Shown piece after piece: positions 32,275-43,851 of a stretch of DNA of 64,000 nucleotides. The position numbers and the translations under genes were made by a program. This DNA comes from Heligmosomoides polygyrus polygyrus (Eukaryota > Nematoda > Chromadorea > Rhabditida > Heligmosomidae): NCBI GenBank assembly GCA_947396885.1, contig OX377205.1:21749407-21813406 (forward strand), in the 5' to 3' direction. How positions within the stretch are numbered: position 1 is the stretch's first letter; each line of letters begins with the position of its first letter. The notes below the pieces were generated by a model. The model worked only from the letters and a program-made list of their open reading frames with translations, did no database searches and was not told where the DNA came from.

Positions 32275-35200
32275 ACAGAGTCTCAGGACTCGGCGAAAGA
32301 GCGACGCGAAAGTTGCCGACACCCGGCTACGCGTTCTGCCTGCCAGATCTGGAGAGACTGGCGCCGGATTTTCGAAATTTCCTCGAGAAAGACCTGATTG
32401 AGACGTCGACTCAGCGAAGATTGGAAGCGTCGAGTGAGCCACCTGAATCTCGATAACTTTTTCACCATAAATAGCCCCAATTCTTTCCAGAACACTTGAA
32501 TTGGTGGCATCAGTACGGGCAGAAGCTTTATCCGCTATCGACAACTGGTGACGGTAATTGCCTGCTGCACGCTGCCTCGTTAGGTGAGTGAATGTGGTGG
32601 TAGCATAAGTCTGACGGCTCCAGCGGAAGGGCGAAGTAATTCAGGGATGTGGGGTCTGCATGATCGTCAACTGACTCTCCGCGAAGCGCTCTATGAGATG
32701 CTGAAACGCGGCTCGAGACGTAGCGCACTGTGGCGCCGATGGAAATGGGCAGAGCATCATGCGAACCAGGTATGAACAGTTTTGTCGGGGTTTCATCCTA
32801 TTTCTCGCTTTTTCTAGTGCTTGATGTCCTATTTCTACTTCCACTGTCGTTTTCTTGAGGGCCTGAAGCAATCGAACAGCTGGCTAAAAACAATGTCTAA
32901 TTTTGCACGAGCACATTAAAGAGCGAAAAAGACGATAAAGATGGCGTCGAAGGCTTATAAAAAGTTGTCCTTTGAAAAGAGGCATTTGTATCTCATTAAC
33001 GTTACTGGAAGCAACGCTAATGGGAACTAAAACCTTCTGCACTTCCACAGTAATCCACAGGGTTATGACTGGTAGGTCACAGCTCTCAAGTGACGAGTGG
33101 TGGCTTACGTTGAATAACTGCCGCTCACTTGTTCCTTTTGCTGATCATGGGAACACTAGCGGCGGTATGCAGCGCATCGAGAGTTCCAGATTACGCCAGG
33201 CCTTGTAACCTGCTCTAAGTGTGAAAGACCGCGAAGGAAATGAACAAAACATTCTGCTTGAGGCGCAAGTATCAAGGCGAGGAAGTTTGGTTGCGATCAG
33301 AACTCTAGCGTCAAGCGAAAGTCGAGCCCGCTCCCGCTGCTATGCGGCAAGATGTTCTGCCGTTTCACCACCAGTGTTTTATGAACGCAACTTCTACAGT
33401 TTCCTCGTTGCAGTGACTTATCAGCGCTCAGACGTGATATCGGAATAAGAATGCCGCTTTTATCATCATGGAACCGGGTTTACTAAGGTTTCTCAGGCGT
33501 ATGTCTTAACTACGAGACTGAATACCACAGCGAGAATAGCCTTCCCTCAAACAGTAGAGAAATATGTTTCATTTTTGCAAGGTCCCCGAAACTACCGAGT
33601 TGGGAGCCCTGAAAGTTTGCTGTAAAGTCGCAGAGTCACACCAGGAAACATCTTCCAAACATCGAATATGCCCAAAAATTTAAAAAAAAACTATGCGAAT
33701 TCGAATCATACACTAGAAGGGGAGAAATTCGCAGAAGGAACAAATCAAATTGGCTATCGAAAGATAGCATGAAGTAGAAGAAAAGGAAAATGAGAAGAAA
33801 GAAAAGGCAAGAAAAGAGGGCAGGATTCGTGAGTATTTGATGAAGATGGGGGGGGGGGGGGGGAGAGAAACTGAAGACTTCACTGATGCACGCATCACTC
33901 ATTTAGAAATGGAGCTTTTTATGATGCAAGGGAAATATCGAACACCTGAGTTTTCGCCTACTAAGCTATATTTTTTACTTATTGTGTAAATTTAATGTCT
34001 GGAAGGTATTGCTTTGGGTTGCTGTGTTGTGATTCGTTAGCAAGCTATCAGGTCCCTATCTCGGAAGGTTCAACAACTATGCAAAAATGTCTACTAGTCA
34101 AGGGAAGAGTGGAGGTACTCGCTGTGGTATTCATTTTCATCCTTCAGGCATTCGCCTGTGATCCTTACCTGATGAGCGTATGAGGAGTAGCCCCTTGAGA
34201 CTTAGATGAGTTGAATCATTTCAATCAACTCTTCAGCTTCGCCATTTTAACGCTGGTATGGACTATCAGCTCGTCCCGAATCAGTACCGACTATTCGCAC
34301 GAGGTGTCTGAACTCTGCATTCGATGAAAGATCGCCGGAGGTGTGGTGGCGTAGCATTCACCTCGGTTGGCCCGGGTCGAGTCCCGCTTGGGTCCAGACT
34401 TTCAATCGCAATCAAACATCTCGTCCAACAGCTCATAACCTCTTGTAACTGCCGCTCAGCGCTTGTATGAAATGAGTTAAATGTATGCAAATTACTCAGA
34501 TGATCTTCATGCCGGTATGCAGCTGAACCGAGATGTTAGTTAACTTTAGGCAATCTACAAATATTGCTCTCCGTAGGTCAGTGATGCTGCAAAGTCGCGG
34601 GAAGCGCGCAAGTGCGAGACAGCAATTTGGCGAGTTAGAACAGTTGTTATAAATAAAGATGGAATAAATAAAGATGTTGAAAATCCATCGCTTGAATCGG
34701 TAACAGAATGCGGGATACTAGACCGTTGTCTTTGGCCACCATTGAAAGATGACGTTCAATACATGTCCTTGTCTGTATCTGTGTTAGTATCCGTCAAAAC
34801 AACATTTGCCCTGCGTTTTTCTTACTATCAAGGCTTATTGTAAGGTATGCTTCACCTGCTTCTCTGCGGCGTAGAAGCTACGTATGTTGTTGGGAAGGTG
34901 TTCCATAAACGGCTGAAGGATTCAGTGCTTGGCTGTAGCTGAAAGTCGGTCATCGTTTGTGAACGACTATGGCCTTTGAGCTTATGAATTATGCCCTCTC
35001 CGTGCTCTTATGGGAGTCTTAAAGGCTCTAGAGCCCGCTTGCATTCCATCTAGTAATGGGAGAGATGGACCTCTGTGTCCTTTTCTAAGTGAAAAACGAC
35101 GTTGCGTTGTTATAGTGTTTTTTTTTCGGTTGCTAAATGTGCCTTTTCAAAGAGAAAAAGCTAGGAAGGGCAGCCTCTCAAATATTTATTCAATTTTTTT

Positions 35201-38200
35201 GTGCTCTCTGAAGAAGGCGATAACTCTGAAACGTAAAAAAATATGAAGACTCTGTAAGAAACGTGGTTTTTGAAGGTGAAAGAGTAAGGAAGGACTAGCT
35301 TATGACGTTTCTTCACCGTCTCTTTTAAATAGCACCCAGTACTACAGTACGTAGATACACATTGTATTTCTAACGTCATTAACGTACCATTAAACCACTG
35401 CACAAAGTGTACTTTGAGCCGGCCGCGGATTGAATATCCGCGCTTTAATTCGAAGCGATGCGCGGTTTTTGAGGAGATAAATGGCAACGGTGCCGCCGGG
35501 TGCGAGTCGGATCCATCTGCAAGTGAAAAGCGTATAGGTGAATGCGGTGGCGGCGATCTCCCAGGGGACCCTAATCCACTTACCGCACTGACCACCGATG
35601 AAGGCCGAGGTTTGGAAGGGGATGGAGACGTGCATTCTTCCCCTCTTTCCGCTGGAGTGACCACTGCCAATCCCTGGGCTTCCACTAGAGTGCGGTGGCT
35701 GCCCTACGAAATCTTGGAGAGCAGGCGTTTTTGCAGGCTCTTTCGGAATCCAGGGGTAATCGGGGAGGATGGACTGTGTGTGCAGTGCAAACCTTTCTTT
35801 TAATGATGCAAATGTGGCGTCATCTGGTGTTTCATATGGATAGGTTCCAGTTCTTCGCTTGCGAACGGGACAACGGAGGCTTTTGTCTCCAGGATAGCCG
35901 AGGGCTTCTCTATCGTTCTATGTGGGAGTCAGACATAGCAAGATAATTCTTCTAAGTTGAGCCAAACCTTGCGTTGGCCCTATTTCATACTTGACTCGCT
36001 GGCGGGCGCGGTACGATGGGCGAGGTAGATATCGACCCTGTGGCTCGAAAAATCGATATCTATGGCTATCGTGGTGCAGCGCCACGTGGCAGCGCAGGTA
36101 TAAACTAGGGTTTAGGTAAAGTTCGTGGTGTATTCCACATGAGCGGTCGCCGGAGTTTCATTCTATACTTCGTTTGCGTAACCGTTGAACGTGTGATTTT
36201 ATTTATTTATTTATTTTGTGCGTGGAGTCACGCAGATAAACAATTCAAGACAGTTAACTAACAGCATTTCAAAGCAACAATATACAAAGCAATTTGAATT
36301 CATCAAAAACGGGATAAACTAGGAATCGTCCTGGAGATATCTGTCAATGAGTCTTTTATACCGCTTCAATGAGCTAGGTGGGACGCTATTTTTTGAGAAC
36401 TTCAAAAACCCGGTTCCTGTTCGATTAGCAGAGAAACCTAATCTTACATTACTTTTTGCACTTGGGATGGGATTCTCTCTCATTGAACACCTCTCGTGTT
36501 GGAAGAAAAAACGGAATGGAACTACTTGACTGAAATGCCTAACATAGCTGCTACCATCTTCTAGTCTAATTATCTTCCACTTTAGGCAAGCGGGCTGAGT
36601 CTGACGTTATCGGATGAAGAATGGATGCAGGAGTGGAACGGGATTGTGACGCTGGCGTCGCCGGTTCCGAGGTTTGTCAAGCTTTCCTTGCGTGTCGTAC
36701 CATATTGATCTGGCGAATGTGTCCGCTATTCATCTGATCCCTCTTTCAGAAGGACAGAAGACTCAAGTTCAGACTCTACTGATCAGATCTACGAGAGCCT
36801 GGAAGCTATTCACGTGTTTGCACTGTCGCATGTACTAAAGAGGCCGATTATTGTGGTTTCTGACACGGTTGGTGCCATTTATCCGGATGTTTCATGTCAA
36901 CGGAGCTTAGTATTCTTCTCTTAACACAAAAAGGACATCGCAGATATGTACCGCGGTGCCTTCATTTTGTTAAGAAGCGATTGAGGCGCGGTTCATAGTT
37001 CCATCGCGGTTGACGACGTTGGGCTAATCAACCCGCGCGACTGCCGCGCGCGACGATCCTCTTAATCAGAATAGAGCCACGCTCTGTGACCGGTTTGATG
37101 GGTGTTGCGTCGCACCTGCTGCTGCTAATGAGGCATGTGTCTATGTGCGATACTTTCGAGGTTCTTTCGCCGGCATGCCATTATTTTCAGCACCATGGGC
37201 TTAGTTTAGTGTACCGGTTAGTGTTGCGCTTACCTGCGCAGAAATTAGCCACACGCGACATGCGAAGAAGTCATAGATCTGTGAAACCCAGGAAGTGTGA
37301 AAAGGGGTAAAGCATGTTCAACGCGCTGAAGGCCTGTTCTTACTTTCCATTGTAGTAGGAGTGTTGCACAGCGATGCGAGTTCGTAACAGGATACGCGTC
37401 TATTATTGGTGGCAAGACATTGAGACACTAATCCGCATCAAGCATCGTGATAAATAGATCGTACAACGTGAAGAAGTGTGAAGCATTGGCGAAGGATCCG
37501 TGGAGTTGTCTCGTATAACCAACGACAACGTCGACGACGGGCGCGACCATCGAATAGGCCACTGCGCTCCATGCTGTTCCCATTAGGAGAATCATAGCGA
37601 GCGGTAGCACGTGACGGATTGATCATTACTGTGTCGCCACCGCGACGGAAAGTGTGAATCATGTGCAAGCTCCCTTCATAATACTGTTGCTGATCGACGT
37701 ATTGACATGTATAGCGGCCAAATTGATCGATCGAATTGCGTGGGGTCGGACTATGAAGTGGGGTTTGGCCCCTTCACGTCTAGTGTACATCGGATCGAAT
37801 GAATCATTTTCGGATATCCCAATCCATATCCTTCAGAAATCCGAAGCTCGCGATATCGCCTTCATATGAATCACCAAAAAATCCGGGGTCAGCGAAATTA
37901 GCATTACCCGAATCATCCAATATCCGAGGGTTTTCGATGGGATCCAATGTATAGACTGCAGCGCTACTGGTCGATTTGCTCGCGGGCCATGTGCTGATCT
38001 TCATGACACGTGATACTCTCTTAGGCGTATGAAAGGTGGAAGGGAAAGCGTTGAGGCGGTTTTAGAAAGAGCAAACTGATGATGTTCGCGCCTTTCTCAA
38101 TTCTCTCGTCGTTATTTGTGCTTGAAAATTTCTATCCTTAAATGAGTTTAAAGATTGTGTGTCATCGGACGGGTGCCAGTTTCTATGACAACGTTCTCGT

Positions 38201-41200
38201 CAATTCTGTTGTGGCGAATTCCTACAAGGGTTTAGGGCATTGTTTCGCTCTTAAAGACTTTTCGAAACGTCATATCAGTTTGCCTATTTATTCGATATTG
38301 TAGGTGCTACGCAATGCAAAAGGAGAAAAACTATCACCGGTGTCGTTCGGAGGAATTTACTTGCCACTAGAATGTCCATCGGAACAGTGTCACAGGTAAG
38401 GGTTAAAGCCTTGATATGGAATCTCGGATCTATCCTAGTCCGGGGGGGGGGGGGGCACATAACTAAAAACTAGGCAACAAAATGAATGAATACTTACCGA
38501 GCGGCTCCTAGAGAACGAAGCTTAGCCTAAAAGAAACCAAAAACGGACGAGCAAACAAAAAATAGAAAAATCGCTGCGGTTTACAACCGTGTCGGCGGGC
38601 AAAGAGCGACGGAATAGAGTCGCGTGCCGCGTGCTGACCGCCGCTTGACATGTTATCACCAGGATCTAACATGGTGGGGAGGACGCATGAAGCCGAATGC
38701 TGCGTGTTGATCGCCGCCTGACATGTTATAACCAGGATCTAACGTGGTGAGGAGAGCACACAACTTTGCCTTCTTACAACCGTAACAAATGCAATTTTTT
38801 CGTTTTTTCTTTGTGATTTTTTCTTGTTTAGGTCCTGTGATGTTCTGTAGGAGCCGCTCTGTAAGCCTTCAGTGAATTTGTCACATATAATACTTTTTAG
38901 TTATGTGGCCCCCTGGACTAGGATAGATCCGGAATCTCTTAGGCGCGTTGCCAGTGGTGGCTTGACTTTTGCGCAAAAGGGTGCGATTAAGGTTTTCTGA
39001 GAGTTTTCCACAGAAAGAGGGATTAACTCTATATTTCATAATGACTTTTTAACGTTTTCTGTCTTCGTCTTACACTCTTAGTCTTTTTTGGGGTGAACCA
39101 GCCATTTTGCTTCAACGCAACGAAACGGGGACTTTTGAGTGTGCATTCAGCTTTCATAATTTTTGCCTACATCTGCCGACAGGCAAATCACTTTAGTGTT
39201 ACCCTATATGAGATGGCCTCTGTAAGTTTGCCTCGCGTTGCAAGCGACCGCGTTCTGGACTAGCCGTCACACTTTCGTCAGAGCTTGAAGCTTCTTCCTG
39301 TACTCCTGTACTGGTGTATCTGATTTCCACCCAATCCACCCATTTAAAGGTCCCCGCTTGTACTATGCTACGATTCGGCTCACTTCTCGCCACTCGTCCC
39401 CATGAGGCATGACTCGTCACAAATGCGTAAGTTCCATCGGTTTGCTTCTGGATTCGTTCTGGCACGATACTTTTCGTTCCAGAAATCATTCCTATCACTG
39501 ACTTCAATAGGAACCTCCTGCCGGTTCACTTTGTCATCGATCCGGGACCGGATTTCAGCTGGTGAGCAGATTACTGTCCTACTTGCACCGTCACCAGTTC
39601 CGTAGTTGAACTAGCTTCACCACATTTATATTGATCTCTGTCAGGCCTACGTGCGCTTCATCTACTCAGTCAAAGTAAGACAGTTCTAATGACCTGAAGT
39701 TCTGATATTCAGATGATGTCCCTTTAGTTATACCGCTTCTAGAACAGTGCATGTTGAATAGGATTTCTGAGTGTTGTACCACATGTCGGCTACGAAACAG
39801 TCTGCTCACGAAATGCGTTGAAGGTGGAGCGACGAGGAAGACACGACGATGGCCGCGCGGCTGGCGATGACTGACGGCGATAAGTTGGCGCTGCTGAGCG
39901 AGTACATGGATCTGGTGAAGATGGACGTGAGACGAGGAAGTGTGAAGAAGACGCGACCAATACGTGCCACACAGACGCCGTCAGCGATTGACAAGAGCAT
40001 GACGCTCGCCAGCAGCGGTTGGTATTCATTTCGATAATATGGCATTTGAAGTATGTAGGATAAGGGATAAAGGATGGCGTTATTCAATCCCCTTTGGGAT
40101 GCGCCACGCATTCTTTTTCTAAGGGATGTCGCGGAGGCGAGTTGAATGCGTATTTGGCCATACAGTGACTTGCGGTGGCCAGTCGATGAACAAGTCAGCG
40201 CTTAATCCTTCCATCCCTCCGGGGTCGGTGAATTGGTACCAGACAAGTCTGGTACCAATTCACCGACCCCGGAGGGATGGAAGGCTTGGTTGGCCTGGGC
40301 GGGAAATCCGAACTATGAACCTGGTATCGGGTGCAGACGACAGTCGGCGCCTCCTCCGACTCCGCTCCAAGCGCCCTTGAAGTATGTATGGTATGGTATT
40401 GTAAGGTATGGTATGGTACCAGACTTGTTTGAAAAGGGTGAAGCGCTGACGTGTTGGTCGGCTGGCCACTGCAACTCATTGTGGACGAAATACGCATTCA
40501 AGTCGCCTCCGCGACATGCCGTAGAAGAGGAATGCGTCGCGCATTCCAAAATGGATTGAGTAACGCCGTCCTTTATCCTTTATCCTTTTTACCGTTTCCA
40601 AATCAAATTGGACACTCTTTAAACTAAATTGGATACTTTTCTAGGCGAGCTTGACGCTTTCGAAATCAAACTAAAATCCAGCAAAAATCATATGCGCCTT
40701 TCGCATTATTTATTTATTTATTTATTCCTAGCGCGGAAGGTTCTTACGCAGACAGTATAAAAGAGAACATATTAGAAAGCAACCAAAACTCGCGACACAA
40801 CTCTATTGAGGCACTAGTATCGAAAAAAACTTGAACATAAAATAATAACGAAAGCGTTGTAGATGACAGCAACGAACGCAAAGACAATCACAGGAGGTTA
40901 TCGTTTTGCGGTAGTAGGTTAAATTCCTTAACCTGTAGGTTATGAACGTTGCAGAGAGTGTCTCAGAAAATTTATGCACCGTTTGAAAGGTGATAACCTT
41001 GCTCACAGTAAAGGTACTGGAGAAGCTAACGGATCATATGAAAGCATAAGAAAATAGAAGTTTTCTCACATATAAACTGTATCGATTACGCCATGCACAA
41101 AGGCTGAATTGCATTTTACACTCGATTGATTGTTCTTCGCTTGAATACTGGTTATAAGTTTCCACAAACTGGCCGTATCGATTAATATGTGCTTGTTTTA

Positions 41201-43542
41201 AGGCTTAAATAAAAAAATACGCTACGACTTGCGAAAAATGCAGGGAGTCCTAAAAAAATGCATTTTCAAGATTTCAACTATGCTGCTTTTGGAACTTTTG
41301 AAAATGTTTGAGACCATATGAAAGCACAAGTTAACGAGATTTCTGTGACATGCAATAAGTCAATACCGCGCCATTCTCCGGCTTAAAACCTTGCATTTGT
41401 TATAATCTCATTACTGACCACATTAACCTGTGCTGTGCTTCTTTTAACGCTTAGGACTTGACAATCACGTGAAAGACACGTGACACGTGAATTTATTGAT
41501 TGCACAATTTATTGCTCGAATAACGCCCTCCACACGTGACACGTGAATTTATTGATTGCACAATTTATTGCTCGAATAACGCCCTCCACAATCTAAGCCC
41601 ATAAGAAGAGTCATGGCTCTGGGCTTCCCTTCGAGGAGAAGAAGTATTATATATCCTCGAGTGCTACTGGATGTTCGAAAACATAGTGGAAGTGCAGAGA
41701 CAATTTACTACAAAATTGAATCATGCGTGCGGTTTCTCAACTATTAATCGAGTCTGAGATGCAAGGCTGTAGGCGGGTGCATGGCACAATCTTGACTATT
41801 TGCACGTCACAGAATCTCGTTACCCTGTGCTTTCACATGAGTCTCTAACGTTTTCGCTAGCTTCACTAGCAGCGACGCTAGCAGCGATGTTAGAACCTCT
41901 CAAATGTATCTGCATTTTTTAAAGGATATCCTTAATTTAGCCGTAGAGCCGTAGTGCGTTTTTAAGATTTAGACCTTAAAAGAAGCACAAATTATTCGAC
42001 ACGGCCACTTTGTGTAGGAATTATAACAAGTGTTCAAGCGAAAGGCTTAATCAGTCAATCGAGTGTAAAATGCAAAAAATCCAGACGAGCGTATGACGCA
42101 ATCCATGATGCTCATTTGCTCATCATGTTTCGGAAAATTTAGATTTTCTGAAGCTTTCATGTGATCCCTTCGCTTCTTCAGTACCTTTACTGTGAGCAAG
42201 GTTATCACCTTTCAGACAGTGTTTACATTTTTTAAAAACTCTGTATTTATGAGTGGGAATGTTGAGACATAGTCGTGTTCTGTTTATCGCAGTGATATCT
42301 ATAGTGGCCGCTCTGGCATACGTCTGAGAGCCTTCCCTGGCAAGCGGGAAAGCAGTCGAATGGGTCCATGATCGGAATGTAGTCGAAGCTTTATAACATG
42401 TCATTTTTTGGATATTTTGAAGTGCTCTGAACGAGGAGTTTGCATTTGATCGGTCAGGTGTGACCCTAGTATGAGAGGAGCAAGAAATTTACTGCCGTTC
42501 AGGTGTAGCTGGATGTACGCAGGAGAAGAAGCTCATTTTCAACGAGATCACTCAGCAGTTCTTGCGCACGTTTCGATTATCGAACGGAAAGAACAAGGAG
42601 AACGGCATAGATGCAAGGGTAAGCACCTCGGCCTGGTTCACGATATGTCCGCTCAGCCTCCCCCCCCCCCCCCCCCCGCTAGAGAAGACCTGGATTGACT
42701 TCAGATGTGCGCTGCGGATCTGTCGCGAACGAGCTGTCTGATTGCGTCGAGGCTGGTCTCCTCGTCACACGAGTACATGGAGGAGATGGTTCGAGAGTAC
42801 ATGAGAAGTGCTAGGGAGCGATTCTTGAGCTCGAAGCAGGTAGGAACACCACCTCATGCCTCTGTGCCTATCTATGTGGCTTTTCAACTAAAACCCATAT
42901 TTTCAGCCGTCGAGCGGTCGAAAGCGCATCAGCAGATCGTTCAGTGCGTCGTCGTTGATGATCACCTGCATCAACCAGTACTGCGGCAAGGTGAGTACGA
43001 ATCGAAGGCTTGCATACCGGTGGTCTTCTGCCCTTCTATACCGTTCCCACTATTCCAGCCAGCGCTGCAGACGAACAACTTCTTGTGCCGCGAGTGCTTC
43101 CAGCATCAGAAGGAGCAGATGACGTCGTTCAACTGCGAGAATCCGCATCTGCTGAGGCGTATTCCGGCTGCGGTGGTGACGACGACGGCGAAGAGCACGA
43201 CTATGCCGACGATCGCGACGCCGATGCGGTCGGCGACGCGGGAAGCGCTGCGCACCTCCACCCAGGCCGCCCATCGTCCTGCCCCGGTGCTTGGCGTGAC
43301 GAAGGAGGGTATGAGTACAACGACAAGGTGGGTAGCGAGCGGCTGCGAGGGGCTGCATCAGACCGTAAAGACAGAGCTTTTTCAGCATATCGACGATCGA
43401 GGGCGAGAACGGCGTGACGCACTACTACGTCGAGGGAGAGGACCCGCCGGTGCACCTGTCGCCGTCACATGCCTCGTGCGCCGCCGCGCAGAGCATGTCG
43501 TCGCCGGTGCGCGTCGCCACACTGTCCCAACTCGCCTCGTAA
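32275..43542 (+). CDS. OTU deubiquitinase, Cezanne/OTUD7-like (A20 family), 5'-incomplete
   Basis: Exons: ~32275-32433, 32491-32583, 32645-32769, 36586-36671, 36750-36867, 38304-38395, 39350-39426, 39483-39561, 39824-40017, 42503-42618, 42705-42839, 42907-42990, 43059-43327, 43386-43542. Phases agree at every junction and no stop occurs, giving about 590 residues. Landmarks in order: [24 protein letters not shown], catalytic Cys in [39 protein letters not shown], catalytic His in [28 protein letters not shown], and a C-terminal A20-like finger (CINQYCGK...FLCRECF). A20-group OTU enzymes cut polyubiquitin; Cezanne prefers Lys11 chains. A C-terminal A20 finger favours Cezanne over TRABID. N-terminal exons were not found. 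Exon 9 uses a weak donor (GTTGGT). Confidence 0.85.
32770..36585 (+). other. Large intron 3 of the deubiquitinase gene
   Basis: 3.8 kb with no exon recognised. It holds a 17-G run (33850-33866), a tRNA-like SINE (34335-34445) and a GC-rich block at 35410-35800 with a GCGGAT...ATCCGC hairpin that looks like a dispersed repeat. Confidence 0.5.
34335..34445 (+). repeat. tRNA-derived SINE
   Basis: GTGTGGTGGCGTAGCATTC head, B box-like GGGTCGAGTCCC, then a tail with TTCAATCGCAATCAAACATC and CAGCTCATAACCTC. The tail matches the outer ends of the SINE pair at 24413-24699. Confidence 0.6.
37428..37610 (-). other. Hydrophobic open frame antisense in intron 5
   Basis: 60 codons ([20 protein letters not shown]...) with one probable membrane or signal segment, antisense to the deubiquitinase intron. 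No family was recognised, and no splice sites or promoter support it. It could be an exon of a nested gene or chance. Confidence 0.2.
38426..38930. mobile_element. MITE, 505 bp, with 8-bp target duplication
   Basis: Ends GGATCTATCCTAGTCC and its reverse complement, with terminal inverted repeats of about 130 bp. GGAATCTC flanks it at 38418-38425 and 38931-38938. It contains a 14-G run and two 55-bp direct repeats around GACATGTTATCACCAGGATC. An 8-bp duplication fits hAT-like mobilisation. It lies in intron 6 of the deubiquitinase. Confidence 0.8.
40057..40586. mobile_element. Inverted-repeat MITE with a perfect internal palindrome
   Basis: Terminal inverted repeats of about 130 bp (AGGATAAGGGATAAAGGATG... 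with the reverse complement ending at 40586). It lies in intron 9 of the deubiquitinase, 40 bases past the donor of exon 9. Related ends occur at 27683 and in copy B. Confidence 0.7.
40207..40284. repeat. Perfect 38-bp inverted repeat, 2-nt loop
   Basis: CCTTCCATCCCTCCGGGGTC... pairs without mismatch with 40247-40284 across AA at 40245-40246. The hairpin is 78 nt. Confidence 0.95.
40952..42245. mobile_element. Fold-back element with long inverted arms
   Basis: AGAGTGTCTCAGAAAATTTA and GGTGATAACCTTGCTCACAG at the left are mirrored at 42180-42245. Inversion can be followed inwards (41290-41400 against 41740-41850). A 56-bp tandem duplication (CACGTGACACGTGAATTTAT) lies at about 41475-41590. 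Same family as 7155-7925. No transposase. Lies in intron 9 of the deubiquitinase. Confidence 0.65.
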
Positions 43543-43656
43543 CGCGTCCGAGCCGCCGCCGATGTGATCTGTTCGATTTTGCGCTTTCCGTCTGTGATTT
43601 CTTTCGCTTTCTGCCAGATTTGCTACAGAGTAATATTTATACGTGGTTTAGAGATG

Positions 43657-43662
43657 AATAAA
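43657..43662 (+). terminator. PolyA signal of the deubiquitinase gene
   Basis: AATAAA 115 bases after the stop codon at 43540-43542. Confidence 0.65.
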
Positions 43663-43734
43663 TATTTGCCGCTACTCGGGGAATTCGACAATGTGGTTGA
43701 CTGTGGAAGAACCTATTGATGTACAGTATACATT

Positions 43735-43845
43735 GGATCCGTTCGAGAATCCGGGTAATGGGATGATTAGGATAGGGATATCAGAGTCGAATATCCGAAA
43801 ACGATTCATTCAATACATTGTATCCGATTGGATCTTCGGAACGAC
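43735..43845 (-). repeat. Short dispersed repeat
   Basis: Inverted relative to 37790-37960. Shared words include GGATCCAATGTATA and TCGTTTTCGGATAT. It abuts the 3' end of the RTE LINE. Confidence 0.45.
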
Positions 43846-43851
43846 TCTCGT

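Noticed and set aside
32071..32544. 157-codon minus-strand ORF
   Set aside because: Antisense to deubiquitinase exons 1 and 2, whose sense translation matches the OTU family and splices in phase.
33850..33866. Poly-G run (also 38442-38455 G and 42661-42677 C)
   Set aside because: Common homopolymer tracts in nematode introns; length may be a sequencing estimate. No function inferred.
42705..43661. Single 318-codon ORF as one exon
   Set aside because: It reads through two GT-AG introns; splicing gives the A20-like finger and a different C-terminal frame ending at 43542.
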